Shown here: positions 18,211 through 27,025 of the stretch, piece after piece
Numbering within the stretch: position 1 is the first letter of the stretch
Layout of the letters: each line of letters opens with the position of its first letter
Assembly (NCBI RefSeq): GCF_900101885.1
Contig: NZ_FNAN01000003.1
Location: 1 to 64,000, forward strand
Reading direction: 5' to 3'
DNA: 64,000 nt
From: Dyadobacter soli
GTDB taxonomy: Bacteria; Bacteroidota; Bacteroidia; Cytophagales; Spirosomataceae
Made by a program: the position numbers and the translations under genes
The notes under the pieces: model-generated
What the model was told of the DNA's origin: nothing
Databases searched by the model: none
Seen by the model: the letters and a program-made list of their open reading frames with translations, nothing else

Positions 18211-19992
18211 ATGCTTTCCAGATCCATCTCCATTTTGTGGCTGAGCCTCTTGCTCGGCGTTCAGGTTTTTGCACAAAACAGCCAGTACGTCTGGTGGAAC
18301 CCGCAGTCGGCCGCATTTCCTGTGGTGGAAGGGCAGGCCTGGCCGAAGGAGGTGAAAGGCCCGTATGACCGCTTGCCGGCACGGGCCGAAAAGCAGGTGC
18401 GCGATGTGGTGTGGAACTTGTCGACCCAGTCGGCGGGGCTGATGATCCGCTTTCGCGCCAATTCTTCCGAAATAAAAATCCGTTACGCGGTGGGCGGCAA
18501 GCACGCGCTCCCGCACATGCCTGCCACGGGTGTGAGCGGCGTGGACCTGTACGCGATCAGCAGCGATGGAGACTGGCGCTGGTGTGCTGGCAAATACGCA
18601 TTCGGCGATACGATAACCTACGATTTTAAAAATCTGGCGCCGAACGATAACTACCACAAGCATGGAAGGGAGTACCGGTTGTTCCTGCCGCTTTACAATA
18701 GTGTGAAATGGCTCGAAATCGGCACGCCGGAAGGTACGGAGTTCACTCCGCTGGCCGTGCGACCGGATAAGCCGATTGTCGTTTATGGCACGTCTATCGC
18801 ACAGGGTGCGTGCGCGTCCCGGCCCGGAATGGCGTGGACGTCGATACTAGGAAGGAAAATGGACCGGCCGCTGATTAATCTCGGCTTTTCGGGCAATGGA
18901 AGGTTAGAAAAGGAAGTAGTGGATTTGATCGGTGAGATCGACGCAAAAATTTATGTGCTCGACTGCCTGCCGAACCTCACCATTCGCCCCGATTCCAAGC
19001 TCGGACTTACAGCAGAGGAGGTGAAGAAGCGTGTGGTTAACACCGTAACAGCATTGCGCCAGAAGCGCACCGACGTACCGATTGCCCTCGCGGAACACGC
19101 TGGGTACGCCGAAGAGGACATTAATCCGCAAAGCAAGCATTACTACGAAGAAATAAATGGCGTGCTGAAAGACGCATTCGCTACATTAAAATCGCAGGGT
19201 TTTCAAAATCTTTACCTGATCCCGAAAGCGGATTTCGGCCAAACCTACGAATCGACCGTGGACGGTACGCACCAGACGGACCTGGGTATGCTGCAATATG
19301 CGGAAGGTTACGAAAAGCATTTGAGAAGAATCCTGCACGAGCCGTCGGGCGAATTTTCAACCACCCGCCCGATCATTCAAATGCGCGAGTTGCACAATTA
19401 TGATTGGGAGAAAAGGCATTCGGAAATATTGGAGCTTAATAGCAAAAATTCACCAACGACCGTGGTTATAGGCAACTCGATCACGCATTTCTGGGGAGGC
19501 TTGCCGAAGGGGCCGCGGGCGGTAGGCGAATCGTCGTGGAGCGGTACTTTCGGGAAAAATTCGGTGAACATGGGTTACGGCTGGGACCGTATCGAAAATG
19601 TGCTCTGGCGCATTTATCACGGTGAACTGGATGGTTTCAAGCCGAAGCAAATCTTAATCAATATCGGGACGAATAACCTGGGTTTGAACAGCGACGAGGA
19701 GATCGCAGCCGGTTGGATACAGCTTATCGAAGCGATTAAATACCGCCAGCCGCAGGCGCAGATTGTCATGATGGGCATTTATCCTCGCCGCCAACAGGAA
19801 CAACGTGTGGTGGCATTGAATGAGCAACTGGCGCGAATCACAGGCGAAGCAGATGTACTGTTTATCAATCCGGGAAAAGTATTCCTGAAAGCCGATGGCA
19901 AAATCGACGAATCCCTATTTTCAGACGGATTACATCCGAATGAAAAGGGTTACAGCCTGTTGGGGAATGCAATCAAGCCTTTTGTTAAATAG
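18211..19992 (+). CDS. Two-module SGNH/GDSL hydrolase, exported
   Basis: A 593-residue protein with a signal peptide (to about residue 22, VFAQ). A jelly-roll SGNH_hydro_N-like domain (about 25-180) is followed by a first SGNH hydrolase module with nucleophile S195 in YGTSIAQG and the Asp/His pair in DGTHQTD (D351, H354). A second complete module begins near 400, with S423 in IGNSITHFWGG, the IGTNNLGL block and DGLHPNEKGY (D572, H575). Both modules keep Ser, Asp and His, so this may be a bifunctional carbohydrate esterase acting on acetylated glycans; specificity is inferred. No T9SS tail is present. Confidence 0.9.
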   Translation: MLSRSISILWLSLLLGVQVFAQNSQYVWWNPQSAAFPVVEGQAWPKEVKGPYDRLPARAEKQVRDVVWNLSTQSAGLMIRFRANSSEIKIRYAVGGKHALPHMPATGVSGVDLYAISSDGDWRWCAGKYAFGDTITYDFKNLAPNDNYHKHGREYRLFLPLYNSVKWLEIGTPEGTEFTPLAVRPDKPIVVYGTSIAQGACASRPGMAWTSILGRKMDRPLINLGFSGNGRLEKEVVDLIGEIDAKIYVLDCLPNLTIRPDSKLGLTAEEVKKRVVNTVTALRQKRTDVPIALAEHAGYAEEDINPQSKHYYEEINGVLKDAFATLKSQGFQNLYLIPKADFGQTYESTVDGTHQTDLGMLQYAEGYEKHLRRILHEPSGEFSTTRPIIQMRELHNYDWEKRHSEILELNSKNSPTTVVIGNSITHFWGGLPKGPRAVGESSWSGTFGKNSVNMGYGWDRIENVLWRIYHGELDGFKPKQILINIGTNNLGLNSDEEIAAGWIQLIEAIKYRQPQAQIVMMGIYPRRQQEQRVVALNEQLARITGEADVLFINPGKVFLKADGKIDESLFSDGLHPNEKGYSLLGNAIKPFVK

Positions 19993-20020
19993 GCTAGCGT
20001 AAAATATCAGAAGGGGAATA

Positions 20021-20914
20021 TTAGAGCACAATCCCGATTCCAAACAAAATCACAAAAAGCAGCGTGGAAAGCGCCATTTGTTTCAGGTAGGGATCGAGCT
20101 CGCTGGCTTTCGTGAGGCGGGAGATCGCCAGGCCGTTTTTTACAAAAAGCGGGAAGCTCAGGAAGAAAATCAGACTGGTATAGCTGGAAAAATGCTGCGC
20201 GGTGTAGACGGTTACGCAAAGCATTCCTATTAATAAAATGCACCAGTGATACACGATCGCTTTTTCACGGCCGAGGCGGACGGGGATCGAGTTTTTGCCC
20301 GTAGCGCGGTCCGAATCGATGTCACGGATGTTGTTGATATTCAATACGCCTACGGCAAAAAGGCCGCAGCTTGTAGCGGGTAAGAGCAGGCCCCAGTTCC
20401 ACGCATGTGTGTGTAGAAAGTTGCTGCCGAGCACGCCCACCCAGCCGAAAAAGATGAGTACCGAAAGGTCGCCCAGGCCTACGTATCCGTACGGACGCTT
20501 GCCCGCCGTGTAAGTAATCGCTGCGAAAATGCAGGCAATGCCGATTCCCAGAAACACCCAGAATGTGTTTGCAGGTGCATCCTTCAATGCTATCGTAAGC
20601 AATGCAATCCCCGAGATTAATGCGAGTGCCGAGAAAAGAATGATCGCCCGAAGCATTTTCTCCGCCGTAATGTGCCCCGAATGTACGGCCCGGCGCGGTC
20701 CTTCGCGGAGTTCGGTGTCCTTTCCATTCACGGCATCACCGTAATCGTTGGCAAAGTTGGAAAGCACTTGCAGGAGAATGGTCGTTAACACGCTCAAACC
20801 TGCCACCGGCCAGCTGAATTGCCCAGCCGCCGCGGCCAGAAAACAGCCCATTAAAATACAAGATAATGCAAGAGGTAATGTGCGGGGACGCGCGGCTTCA
20901 ATCCAGGGATTCAT
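20021..20914 (-). CDS. menA: 1,4-dihydroxy-2-naphthoate polyprenyltransferase
   Basis: A 297-residue UbiA-superfamily membrane prenyltransferase with about eight or nine hydrophobic helices. The first Asp-rich motif is N56-D-Y-G-D60 in SNFANDYGDAVNGKDTELR, followed by GPRRAVHSG, and the second is INNIRDIDSDRATGKNSIPV. Both are diagnostic of MenA, which attaches the polyprenyl chain to DHNA in menaquinone synthesis at the cytoplasmic membrane. The start MNPWIEAARPRTLPLALS is the usual family N-terminus. It converges on the SGNH gene with a 28-bp gap and lies downstream of the DUF5618 gene. Confidence 0.95.
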   Translation of the reverse strand: MNPWIEAARPRTLPLALSCILMGCFLAAAAGQFSWPVAGLSVLTTILLQVLSNFANDYGDAVNGKDTELREGPRRAVHSGHITAEKMLRAIILFSALALISGIALLTIALKDAPANTFWVFLGIGIACIFAAITYTAGKRPYGYVGLGDLSVLIFFGWVGVLGSNFLHTHAWNWGLLLPATSCGLFAVGVLNINNIRDIDSDRATGKNSIPVRLGREKAIVYHWCILLIGMLCVTVYTAQHFSSYTSLIFFLSFPLFVKNGLAISRLTKASELDPYLKQMALSTLLFVILFGIGIVL

Positions 20915-20941
20915 TTTCGGGTATTGTTAATTCGGGTAATG

Positions 20942-21325
20942 TCAGGCGGCTGTTTTTTGCTCAGCCCAGTCAATAATTTGTTCTGCGGCGGCGAGACCTT
21001 CGCGTGAAACACCGGCTAAAAGATTTCCATCGTAACTCATCGCAAGATGAAGTGTATTGTAGGCTTCTATGAATAATGTGAGCATCTTTTTGTCTACCGC
21101 GGATAATTCATCCCTATACCAATCGACGCTTTTTCTGCCTTTTTTCTTATTTCCAAAAACAACATCCAATGCTTCCAGAACACCGATATAGGCGGTATGT
21201 CCGGCCATTTTTACATACTTTTTGTCTTTGTACAAGTTATCTTCCTTGATAGCCTTTTCGCGAAGAATTTGTTTTGCATTTGTGAGGTAGCGACGTGCTT
21301 CTTCAATAGTACTAACGTTTTTCAT
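20942..21325 (-). CDS. DUF5618 (HEPN-like) protein
   Basis: A 127-residue all-helical protein (MKNVSTIEEARRYLTNAKQI, then KDKKYVKMAGHTAYIGVLEA, RKSVDWYRDELSAVDKKMLT and HLAMSYDGN) matching the DUF5618 family of Bacteroidota. These resemble HEPN-type helical bundles, though no RNase Rx4-6H motif is evident. Function is unknown. The gene lies between menA and the gpx terminator. Only 28 bp separate its ATG from the base of that terminator hairpin, so it has little room for a promoter of its own. Confidence 0.82.
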   Translation of the reverse strand: MKNVSTIEEARRYLTNAKQILREKAIKEDNLYKDKKYVKMAGHTAYIGVLEALDVVFGNKKKGRKSVDWYRDELSAVDKKMLTLFIEAYNTLHLAMSYDGNLLAGVSREGLAAAEQIIDWAEQKTAA

Positions 21326-21346
21326 AGTTGCGTGTATTTATGTGTT

Positions 21347-21398
21347 AAAAAAACTGTCGGAAGCAGCCTTCGAAAAAAATGAAGGCTGCTTCCGACAG
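21347..21398 (-). terminator. Strong terminator of the glutathione peroxidase gene
   Basis: An 18-bp perfect stem (21354-21371 with 21381-21398; arms begin CTGTCGGAAG) encloses a 9-nt loop. On the minus strand it is followed by a run of T (complement of 21347-21353). It lies 9 bp beyond the gpx stop and just upstream of the DUF5618 start. Confidence 0.92.
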
Positions 21399-21407
21399 TG
21401 AATATAC

Positions 21408-21992
21408 TTAAATTCCTACCGCCTGCGTAAACTCCGCATCGGTAGGCAATACTTTGGAAGCGAAGAAGTGAGTCAGCTCGCCTTTTTCGTTGATCACGTA
21501 TTTGCAGAAATTCCAGGTTGGGACTTTGTCGTTCCAGCCGTTCTGGTCTTTGGTGCTCAGCCATTTGTAGATCGGTGACTGGTCATCGCCCAATACGGAT
21601 ACTTTCTCGAACATCGGGAAAGTTACGCCGTAGGTTGCCGAGCAGAAGGTCGCGATCTCTTCGCTGGTGCCTGGCTCCTGGCCGCCGAAGTTGTTGGCAG
21701 GGAAGCCGAGTACCACCACTTTGTCGCCGTGGTCTTTGTAGAATTTCTCCCAATCGGCGTACTGCTTGGTGTAGCCGCATTTGGAAGCCACATTCAGGAT
21801 CACTACTTTTTTGCCTTTGTATTTGCTCAAATCCACGGTTTTGCCGCCTACCAGCGATTTTACCTTGAAATCATACAGCGTTTGTTTTGCAACAGGAGCA
21901 TTCTCGGGACGTGTCGCGATCTCGGATTTGTCGACGAAAAGTCCGGTAATCAATGAAGTAATCATAATGAAAAGTGTCTTTATTAGGCTCAT
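21408..21992 (-). CDS. Glutathione peroxidase-family thiol peroxidase
   Basis: A 194-residue protein from ATG 21992; the frame extends upstream without a better start. An N-terminal hydrophobic segment (LIKTLFIMITSLITGLFV) suggests membrane anchoring or export. The catalytic set is complete in its cysteine form: C72 in NVASKCGYT, Q105 in GFPANNFGGQEPG, and W160-N161 in WNFCKYVI. C117 in FCSATYGVTFP sits where the resolving cysteine occurs in thioredoxin-dependent GPx enzymes. It probably reduces peroxides with thioredoxin rather than glutathione (inference from family). It is monocistronic with a strong terminator. Confidence 0.93.
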   Translation of the reverse strand: MSLIKTLFIMITSLITGLFVDKSEIATRPENAPVAKQTLYDFKVKSLVGGKTVDLSKYKGKKVVILNVASKCGYTKQYADWEKFYKDHGDKVVVLGFPANNFGGQEPGTSEEIATFCSATYGVTFPMFEKVSVLGDDQSPIYKWLSTKDQNGWNDKVPTWNFCKYVINEKGELTHFFASKVLPTDAEFTQAVGI

Positions 21993-22100
21993 CGTAATTT
22001 TGGTTATGGTTAGTACATATAGTAAAAAAGTGAATTCATGCACGGATCGGGCTATCGCCATTCCCAAAACACTATACGGCCCGATTTTACAAATAGTTGC

Positions 22101-23879
22101 TTACATCCGTTCGGGGACGTCTATGCCCAATAACCCCAAAGACTTACGAATCGTTTCCGCTACGGCGCCCGATAATGCGACGCGCAGTTTCACCGCCTCC
22201 GGATCGGGATCCGAGAAGATCGAAACCTCCGCATAGAACTGGTTATACACCTTCGCGAGGTCGAATGCATACTGCGAAATGAGCGACGGCGCGAACTCGT
22301 TGGCCGCAGCCAGGACCTTCACCGGATATTGCGACAATGCAAATACCAGCTCACGCTCAGCCTGGTGCATGGCATAACTATCTCCTGGAACTTCCGCAGG
22401 TATGCCCGCTTGCTCGGCCTTGCGTATGATCGAGCGAATACGCGCGTAGGTGTATTGAATAAATGGCCCTGTATGTCCCTGGAAATCAATAGACTCTTCG
22501 GGATTGAAGAGCATTCTCTTCTTCGGGTCAACTTTCAGCAGGAAGTATTTTAATGCGCCCAATGCGAGCTGATTGTAAAGTTGCTTGGCCTCGTCGCTGG
22601 CGAAGTCGTCGATTTTGCCGAGCTCCTGGGTACGGTCGGAGGCGGTTTGCACCATTTGCGCCACGAGGTCGTCGGCATCGACGACGGTACCTTCGCGGGA
22701 TTTCATTTTACCCGATGGCAAATCCACCATGCCGTAGCTGATGTGATAGCAACCATCCGCATAAGTACGGCCGAGACGTTTCAGGATCGCAAACAATACT
22801 TTGAAGTGGTAATCCTGCTCATTACCTACCACCCACAGGTAGCGGTCGTTGCCGAAGTCGCTATTTTTTAGCTCAGTAGTACCTAAATCCTGGGTAATGT
22901 AAACGGAGGTGCCGTCGCCGCGGAGTACCAGTTTCTCGTCAAGGCCTTCCTGGGTAAGATCGATCCAAACCGAATTGTCAGGCTTTTTAAAGAATACGCC
23001 TTTTTGAAGGCCTTCTTCGATAATATCTTTTCCTAATAGGTAAGTATTTGATTCATAATAGGTTTTATCAAAACTCACACCGATTTTTTTGTACGTTTCG
23101 GCAAAACCCTCATAAACCCAGCTGTTCATTTTCTGCCAGAGCGCTACCGTTTCGGGATCGTTATTTTCCCAAAGCAAGAGCAATTGCTGCGCTTCCAGAA
23201 TCCACGGCGCCTTTTTGGCCGCTTCTTCCTCGCTCAGACCTTCCTCGACGAGCGCTTTGATCTGCTTTTTATATTCAATATCAAACAAAACATAATACTT
23301 GCCAGCCAAATGGTCGCCTTTGATACCGCTCGATTCGGGCGTTTCGCCATTGCCGAGCTCACGGTAAGCCAGCATCGACTTACATATATGAATACCGCGA
23401 TCGTTGACGAGGCACGTTTTCACGACATTGTAACCGCTGGCCTTCAAAATTTTCGAAAGCGAATCGCCCAGGAAGTTGTTGCGCAAATGGCCCAGGTGAA
23501 GCGGCTTGTTGGTATTGGGCGAAGAAAATTCGACCATCACCGAGCTCCCGTTCGAAGGCAATGTGCCAAAGTTTTCGTCGGAAGCGATTTTGCCGAACAG
23601 TTCGAGCCAGGTACTGTCTTTCAGGCTGATGTTCAGGAAGCCCTGTACGACATTGAAACCCGCCACGAGTGACGACGAAGCTACGAGTTCATCGCCGATG
23701 ATCTGACCGATTTCAGCCGGCGCCTTGCGGGCCGATTTGGTCAAAGGAAACGTGACAAATGTGTAAAATCCCTCAAATTCTTTCTTGGTAGGTTGGAGTA
23801 GGATCTCCTGGTTGTCCAGCTGGAAATGCTTTTGGACCGCATTTTGAATATCCTCCTTGAGTATTGCTTCAATTGTCAT
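22101..23879 (-). CDS. argS: Arginyl-tRNA synthetase
   Basis: A 592-residue class I synthetase charging tRNA-Arg. ATG 23879 (MTIEAILKEDIQNAV) is the normal family start; the frame extends nine codons further without support. An N-terminal Arg_tRNA_synt_N domain is followed by the HIGH motif as HLGH (128-131) in NKPLHLGHLRNNFLGDS, the SGKMKSREG segment replacing KMSKS, and a DALR anticodon-binding domain (IQYTYARIRSIIRKA onward) ending IDVPERM. It is monocistronic, between gpx and a divergent exported protein. Confidence 0.97.
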   Translation of the reverse strand: MTIEAILKEDIQNAVQKHFQLDNQEILLQPTKKEFEGFYTFVTFPLTKSARKAPAEIGQIIGDELVASSSLVAGFNVVQGFLNISLKDSTWLELFGKIASDENFGTLPSNGSSVMVEFSSPNTNKPLHLGHLRNNFLGDSLSKILKASGYNVVKTCLVNDRGIHICKSMLAYRELGNGETPESSGIKGDHLAGKYYVLFDIEYKKQIKALVEEGLSEEEAAKKAPWILEAQQLLLLWENNDPETVALWQKMNSWVYEGFAETYKKIGVSFDKTYYESNTYLLGKDIIEEGLQKGVFFKKPDNSVWIDLTQEGLDEKLVLRGDGTSVYITQDLGTTELKNSDFGNDRYLWVVGNEQDYHFKVLFAILKRLGRTYADGCYHISYGMVDLPSGKMKSREGTVVDADDLVAQMVQTASDRTQELGKIDDFASDEAKQLYNQLALGALKYFLLKVDPKKRMLFNPEESIDFQGHTGPFIQYTYARIRSIIRKAEQAGIPAEVPGDSYAMHQAERELVFALSQYPVKVLAAANEFAPSLISQYAFDLAKVYNQFYAEVSIFSDPDPEAVKLRVALSGAVAETIRKSLGLLGIDVPERM

Positions 23880-24014
23880 GAAAAATCGGGGATTACATTC
23901 CCGCAAGTTTTTATTTAAGTGAAATTATTTCTAATATTAATAGCAATGTAAGCCTTGCAGCACGCAAAATTAGGCTAATTATTGATGTGTGTCACACCCC
24001 AGAAGGAAGAAGTT

Positions 24015-25574
24015 ATGCATAACCGTTCTATAAATTATTTCGGGTTGAAATTAATGCTGCTAATGGTCGTCGCACCGCTCTGGGGCGCGCTGGCACAGTT
24101 GCAGCAATCCGACCGCCTCGAAATCCCGACGAGCTCTTCTTCTTCCGAACAATTCGAGGTTTTCAGTCTGGGGGAAAGAGGTATTTTGTCGGTGATACGC
24201 GGTAACGAATTCTCGAACCGCAACGAGCAATGGGAGTTTGTGAAATATGATACGACGCTAAAAGCACTCTGGCGGACTTCCTACAAGCTGGACTATCGGT
24301 ACATTCCGGTAATGGCCTACAAAGGGGAAGAGAGTGGTTACTGGTTGTTTGCCGAGCCCGATACCGACAAGTTCCTGTTCCTGCAACTGAATTTCCAGGA
24401 CGGTTCCATCGATACCTATAAAGGCAACCTGCTTTCGGGTGTCGATGTGCAGCATTTCAAAGTAATCGGCAGCAAGGCATTGGTGTCCGGTTACTACCGT
24501 TCGCGCCCGATTGTGATCGTGCATTCCTTTTTCGACCATACTACCCGCGTACTACCCGGCCTTTTTGAGAAGAATACCGAGCTGAATAATGTCGATATCA
24601 ATGAGATCGACGGGTACATTAACGTGATCACTTATGCCTACCGCAGGAAAAATTGTGTTTTTGAAATAAAAACTTATAATTATGATGGAAAGCTATTGAA
24701 GCGGACCAGTTTGAGCGATCCGCGTTACAGCTTTATTTCCGGGCAGATCGTCCCATTGAATGCGGATGATTCGTACCTGATCGGTAACTACTCGGTGGGA
24801 TGTACCCAATATTCGCAGGGGCTTTACGTGACCCACATTTCCGACGATACGCCGGAGGAGCCGCAATTCATCGAGTTTTCCGAATTGCAGAATTTCTTCA
24901 ACTATATGAAACCCAAGCGGCGTGCGCGGGTGCTCGAAAAAATCGGTAAGCGGAAGAGCCTGGGCAAAGAAAACCGGTTCCGTTACCGGCTGCTGGTGCA
25001 TCAGCTGATCCAGACCGAGAAGGAGATCGTGCTGGTGGCCGAGGTATATTATCCAAACCAGCGCTCCACAAGCCCGATCATTTCCGGCGGAATGTCGCGT
25101 CCGTACGTAGCGCGCGCACTCGAAGGTTACCGCTATACGCACGCGATCGTATGCGGGTTCGACCTCAGCGGCAAGCTCATTTGGGATAACACCATTACCA
25201 TTAAAGATCTGACTAGCTTTGATTTACAAGAAATGGTGCAGGTAACACCCGTCGACGACTATTTTGTGCTGGCCTATCCACAGGAAGGCGAAATCCATAC
25301 CGAGGTGATCAGCCGGAACAAAGTGGTGGTAGAAACGGAGAAATTTAAAATTAATCCCAAGTCGGAGAAGGAAAAGGTGCTGAACAATGAAGACGGCTAC
25401 CTTTCGCCGTGGTATGGTCAATATTTCCTCGCTTACGGCATGCAGCGTATCGGTACCTCGTCGATCGTACAAGGGCGTGAGGTGTTTTATGTGAACAAGC
25501 TCACTTACAAAACCGACGAAATCGGGAAGATGGAGGCCAAAGAAGAAGCTTCCCGGCCCGGTCAGCAGCCATAA
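24015..25574 (+). CDS. Exported protein of unknown function
   Basis: A 519-residue protein. ATG 24015 is preferred over 23982 because AAGGAAG lies just upstream and the N-terminus then reads as a signal peptide (NYFGLKLMLLMVVAPLWGALAQ). The mature part is rich in short alternating beta strands with aromatic and acidic residues (FVKYDTTLKALWRTSYKLD, HAIVCGFDLSGKLIWDNTI), suggesting a WD/Kelch-like propeller without clear repeats. I do not recognise a family. No metal or catalytic motif is evident. It is divergent from argS and its stop is 6 bp from that of the convergent pyrR. Confidence 0.75.
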   Translation: MHNRSINYFGLKLMLLMVVAPLWGALAQLQQSDRLEIPTSSSSSEQFEVFSLGERGILSVIRGNEFSNRNEQWEFVKYDTTLKALWRTSYKLDYRYIPVMAYKGEESGYWLFAEPDTDKFLFLQLNFQDGSIDTYKGNLLSGVDVQHFKVIGSKALVSGYYRSRPIVIVHSFFDHTTRVLPGLFEKNTELNNVDINEIDGYINVITYAYRRKNCVFEIKTYNYDGKLLKRTSLSDPRYSFISGQIVPLNADDSYLIGNYSVGCTQYSQGLYVTHISDDTPEEPQFIEFSELQNFFNYMKPKRRARVLEKIGKRKSLGKENRFRYRLLVHQLIQTEKEIVLVAEVYYPNQRSTSPIISGGMSRPYVARALEGYRYTHAIVCGFDLSGKLIWDNTITIKDLTSFDLQEMVQVTPVDDYFVLAYPQEGEIHTEVISRNKVVVETEKFKINPKSEKEKVLNNEDGYLSPWYGQYFLAYGMQRIGTSSIVQGREVFYVNKLTYKTDEIGKMEAKEEASRPGQQP

Positions 25575-25580
25575 TGTTAC

Positions 25581-26123
25581 CTAATCGACGAGCCAGATGT
25601 GGTCGGCGTCGAAGCCCTGTTCCTTCCATTCTACCTGCACGCGCTGTGTTTCCACAGTGCTAACCTTCATTCCCACATAATCGGGGCCAATGGGCAGCTC
25701 GCGGTTATAGCGGCGGTCGATGAGTACCAGCAATTCCACCACTTTCGGGCGTCCGAACGCGGTCATGGCGTCGAGTGCGGCGCGCACCATACGCCCGCTG
25801 GCGAGCACGTCGTCGATCAGGATCACTTTTTTGCCTTCGATCAGGAACGGGACATTGGTTTTGTTCGGTACGAGGGGAGATTCGCGGCGGCGGAAATCGT
25901 CACGATAGAATGTAGCATCCAGGTGTCCCAGCAGGATATCCTGGCCGGTTATTTCGCGGAGCTCCTTCACAATGCGTTCGGCAAAGTGGATTCCCCTGGG
26001 CTGCAAGCCCATGACAACCGTGTTTGAAAAATCCTGGTGATTTTCAATCAGTTGCTGGCATAGCCGGCTGATCATTATTTCCAGAAGGGGGCTGCTAAGT
26101 ACTAATCGTTTTTGGGGTATCAT
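25581..26123 (-). CDS. pyrR: PyrR-type phosphoribosyltransferase
   Basis: A 180-residue type I phosphoribosyltransferase. The PRPP loop VILIDDVLASGRMVRAA occupies 100-116, preceded by VVMGLQPRGIHFAERI and LGHLDATFYRDDFRRR, segments characteristic of PyrR (uracil phosphoribosyltransferase with pyr-operon attenuation activity in Firmicutes). In Bacteroidota the regulatory role is uncertain. A pyrB gene lies in this window at 45838, with no PyrR-binding leader recognised. It is divergent from pth. Confidence 0.85.
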   Translation of the reverse strand: MIPQKRLVLSSPLLEIMISRLCQQLIENHQDFSNTVVMGLQPRGIHFAERIVKELREITGQDILLGHLDATFYRDDFRRRESPLVPNKTNVPFLIEGKKVILIDDVLASGRMVRAALDAMTAFGRPKVVELLVLIDRRYNRELPIGPDYVGMKVSTVETQRVQVEWKEQGFDADHIWLVD

Positions 26124-26186
26124 GAAATTTCCCTGAATTTTAGCCTAAATTAAAGTGCTCTTAGACGAAATTAAAACTTTTATTCA

Positions 26187-26747
26187 ATGAAATATCTCAT
26201 TGCCGGGCTGGGGAATATTGGTCCGGAGTATGCTTTTACCCGGCATAATGCCGGTTTCATGGTGCTGGACCGCCTTGCCGCCCAGCACGATTTCAAATTT
26301 TCTTTCGAGAAACTGGCATTCACGGCCGAGTGGAAGTATAAAGGCAGGCACATTTATTTTATCAAACCCACTACGTACATGAACCTGAGCGGAAAATCGA
26401 TCCGGTACTACATGGACCAGTACAAAGTGACGGCTGAAAACACGTTAACCATTGTGGATGAGCTGCAATTGCCGTTCGGGACGTTGCGGATCAAGCCGAA
26501 AGGCAGCCACGGCGGACACAATGGTTTGAAGAATATTGAGGAACTACTGGGCACCACGGAATACCCCAAATTGCGTTTCGGGATCGGAAATAATTTTCCC
26601 CGCGGCAGGCAAGTAGATTACGTGTTAAAACCTTTTTCCAATGAGGAAATGGCGGAGCTACCCATCATTTTAGACAAAGCGGGAGATATGGTTACATCGT
26701 TTTGTACTTTGGGTATACAGTCGACAATGAATAATTATAACCAATGA
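26187..26747 (+). CDS. pth: Peptidyl-tRNA hydrolase
   Basis: A 186-residue enzyme releasing peptides from peptidyl-tRNA. It opens MKYLIAGLGNIGPEYAFTRH with catalytic H20 and the N21 neighbour, followed by KPTTYMNLSGKSI, VDELQLPFGTLRIKPKGSHG and GHNGLKNI, all conserved Pth blocks with the substrate asparagines. Length is normal. It is divergent from pyrR across 63 bp and followed by the long gene-free region that starts at 26748. Confidence 0.96.
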   Translation: MKYLIAGLGNIGPEYAFTRHNAGFMVLDRLAAQHDFKFSFEKLAFTAEWKYKGRHIYFIKPTTYMNLSGKSIRYYMDQYKVTAENTLTIVDELQLPFGTLRIKPKGSHGGHNGLKNIEELLGTTEYPKLRFGIGNNFPRGRQVDYVLKPFSNEEMAELPIILDKAGDMVTSFCTLGIQSTMNNYNQ

Positions 26748-27011
26748 TTGTACTTTTTAAAGAAAATATAAATATTTCAAGAATTGTATTTATTTGGTTT
26801 TGTGTTGATTTTGTAAAATTTAATAAAACTTATTCGCTGATTATTAGTAGAAAATAAGTTTTAAAGTGTCGGGATTGCGATAAAATTCCAAAGAATATTT
26901 TGAAGTACTGAATTTGTACAATTTGTAATTTCAAAATTAATTCGGACATTTGTAATGCAATCAGGCAGAAGGAAAATTGAATAAATCCATGACGCCAAAC
27001 TGAAATAGCCT
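26748..27011. other. AT-rich gene-free stretch upstream of the orphan RNA
   Basis: Between the pth stop and the -7 box at 27012 there is strongly AT-rich sequence with no open frame of coding character on either strand and no hairpin followed by a T-run. It probably contains the pth 3' end and upstream promoter sequence for the candidate RNA. Confidence 0.5.
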
Positions 27012-27025
27012 TATCTTTGCATTAT

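Noticed and set aside
25581-26123. PyrR-controlled attenuation of pyrB at 45838
   Set aside because: No anti-antiterminator and terminator pair was found before pyrB; only the CotH terminator lies there.
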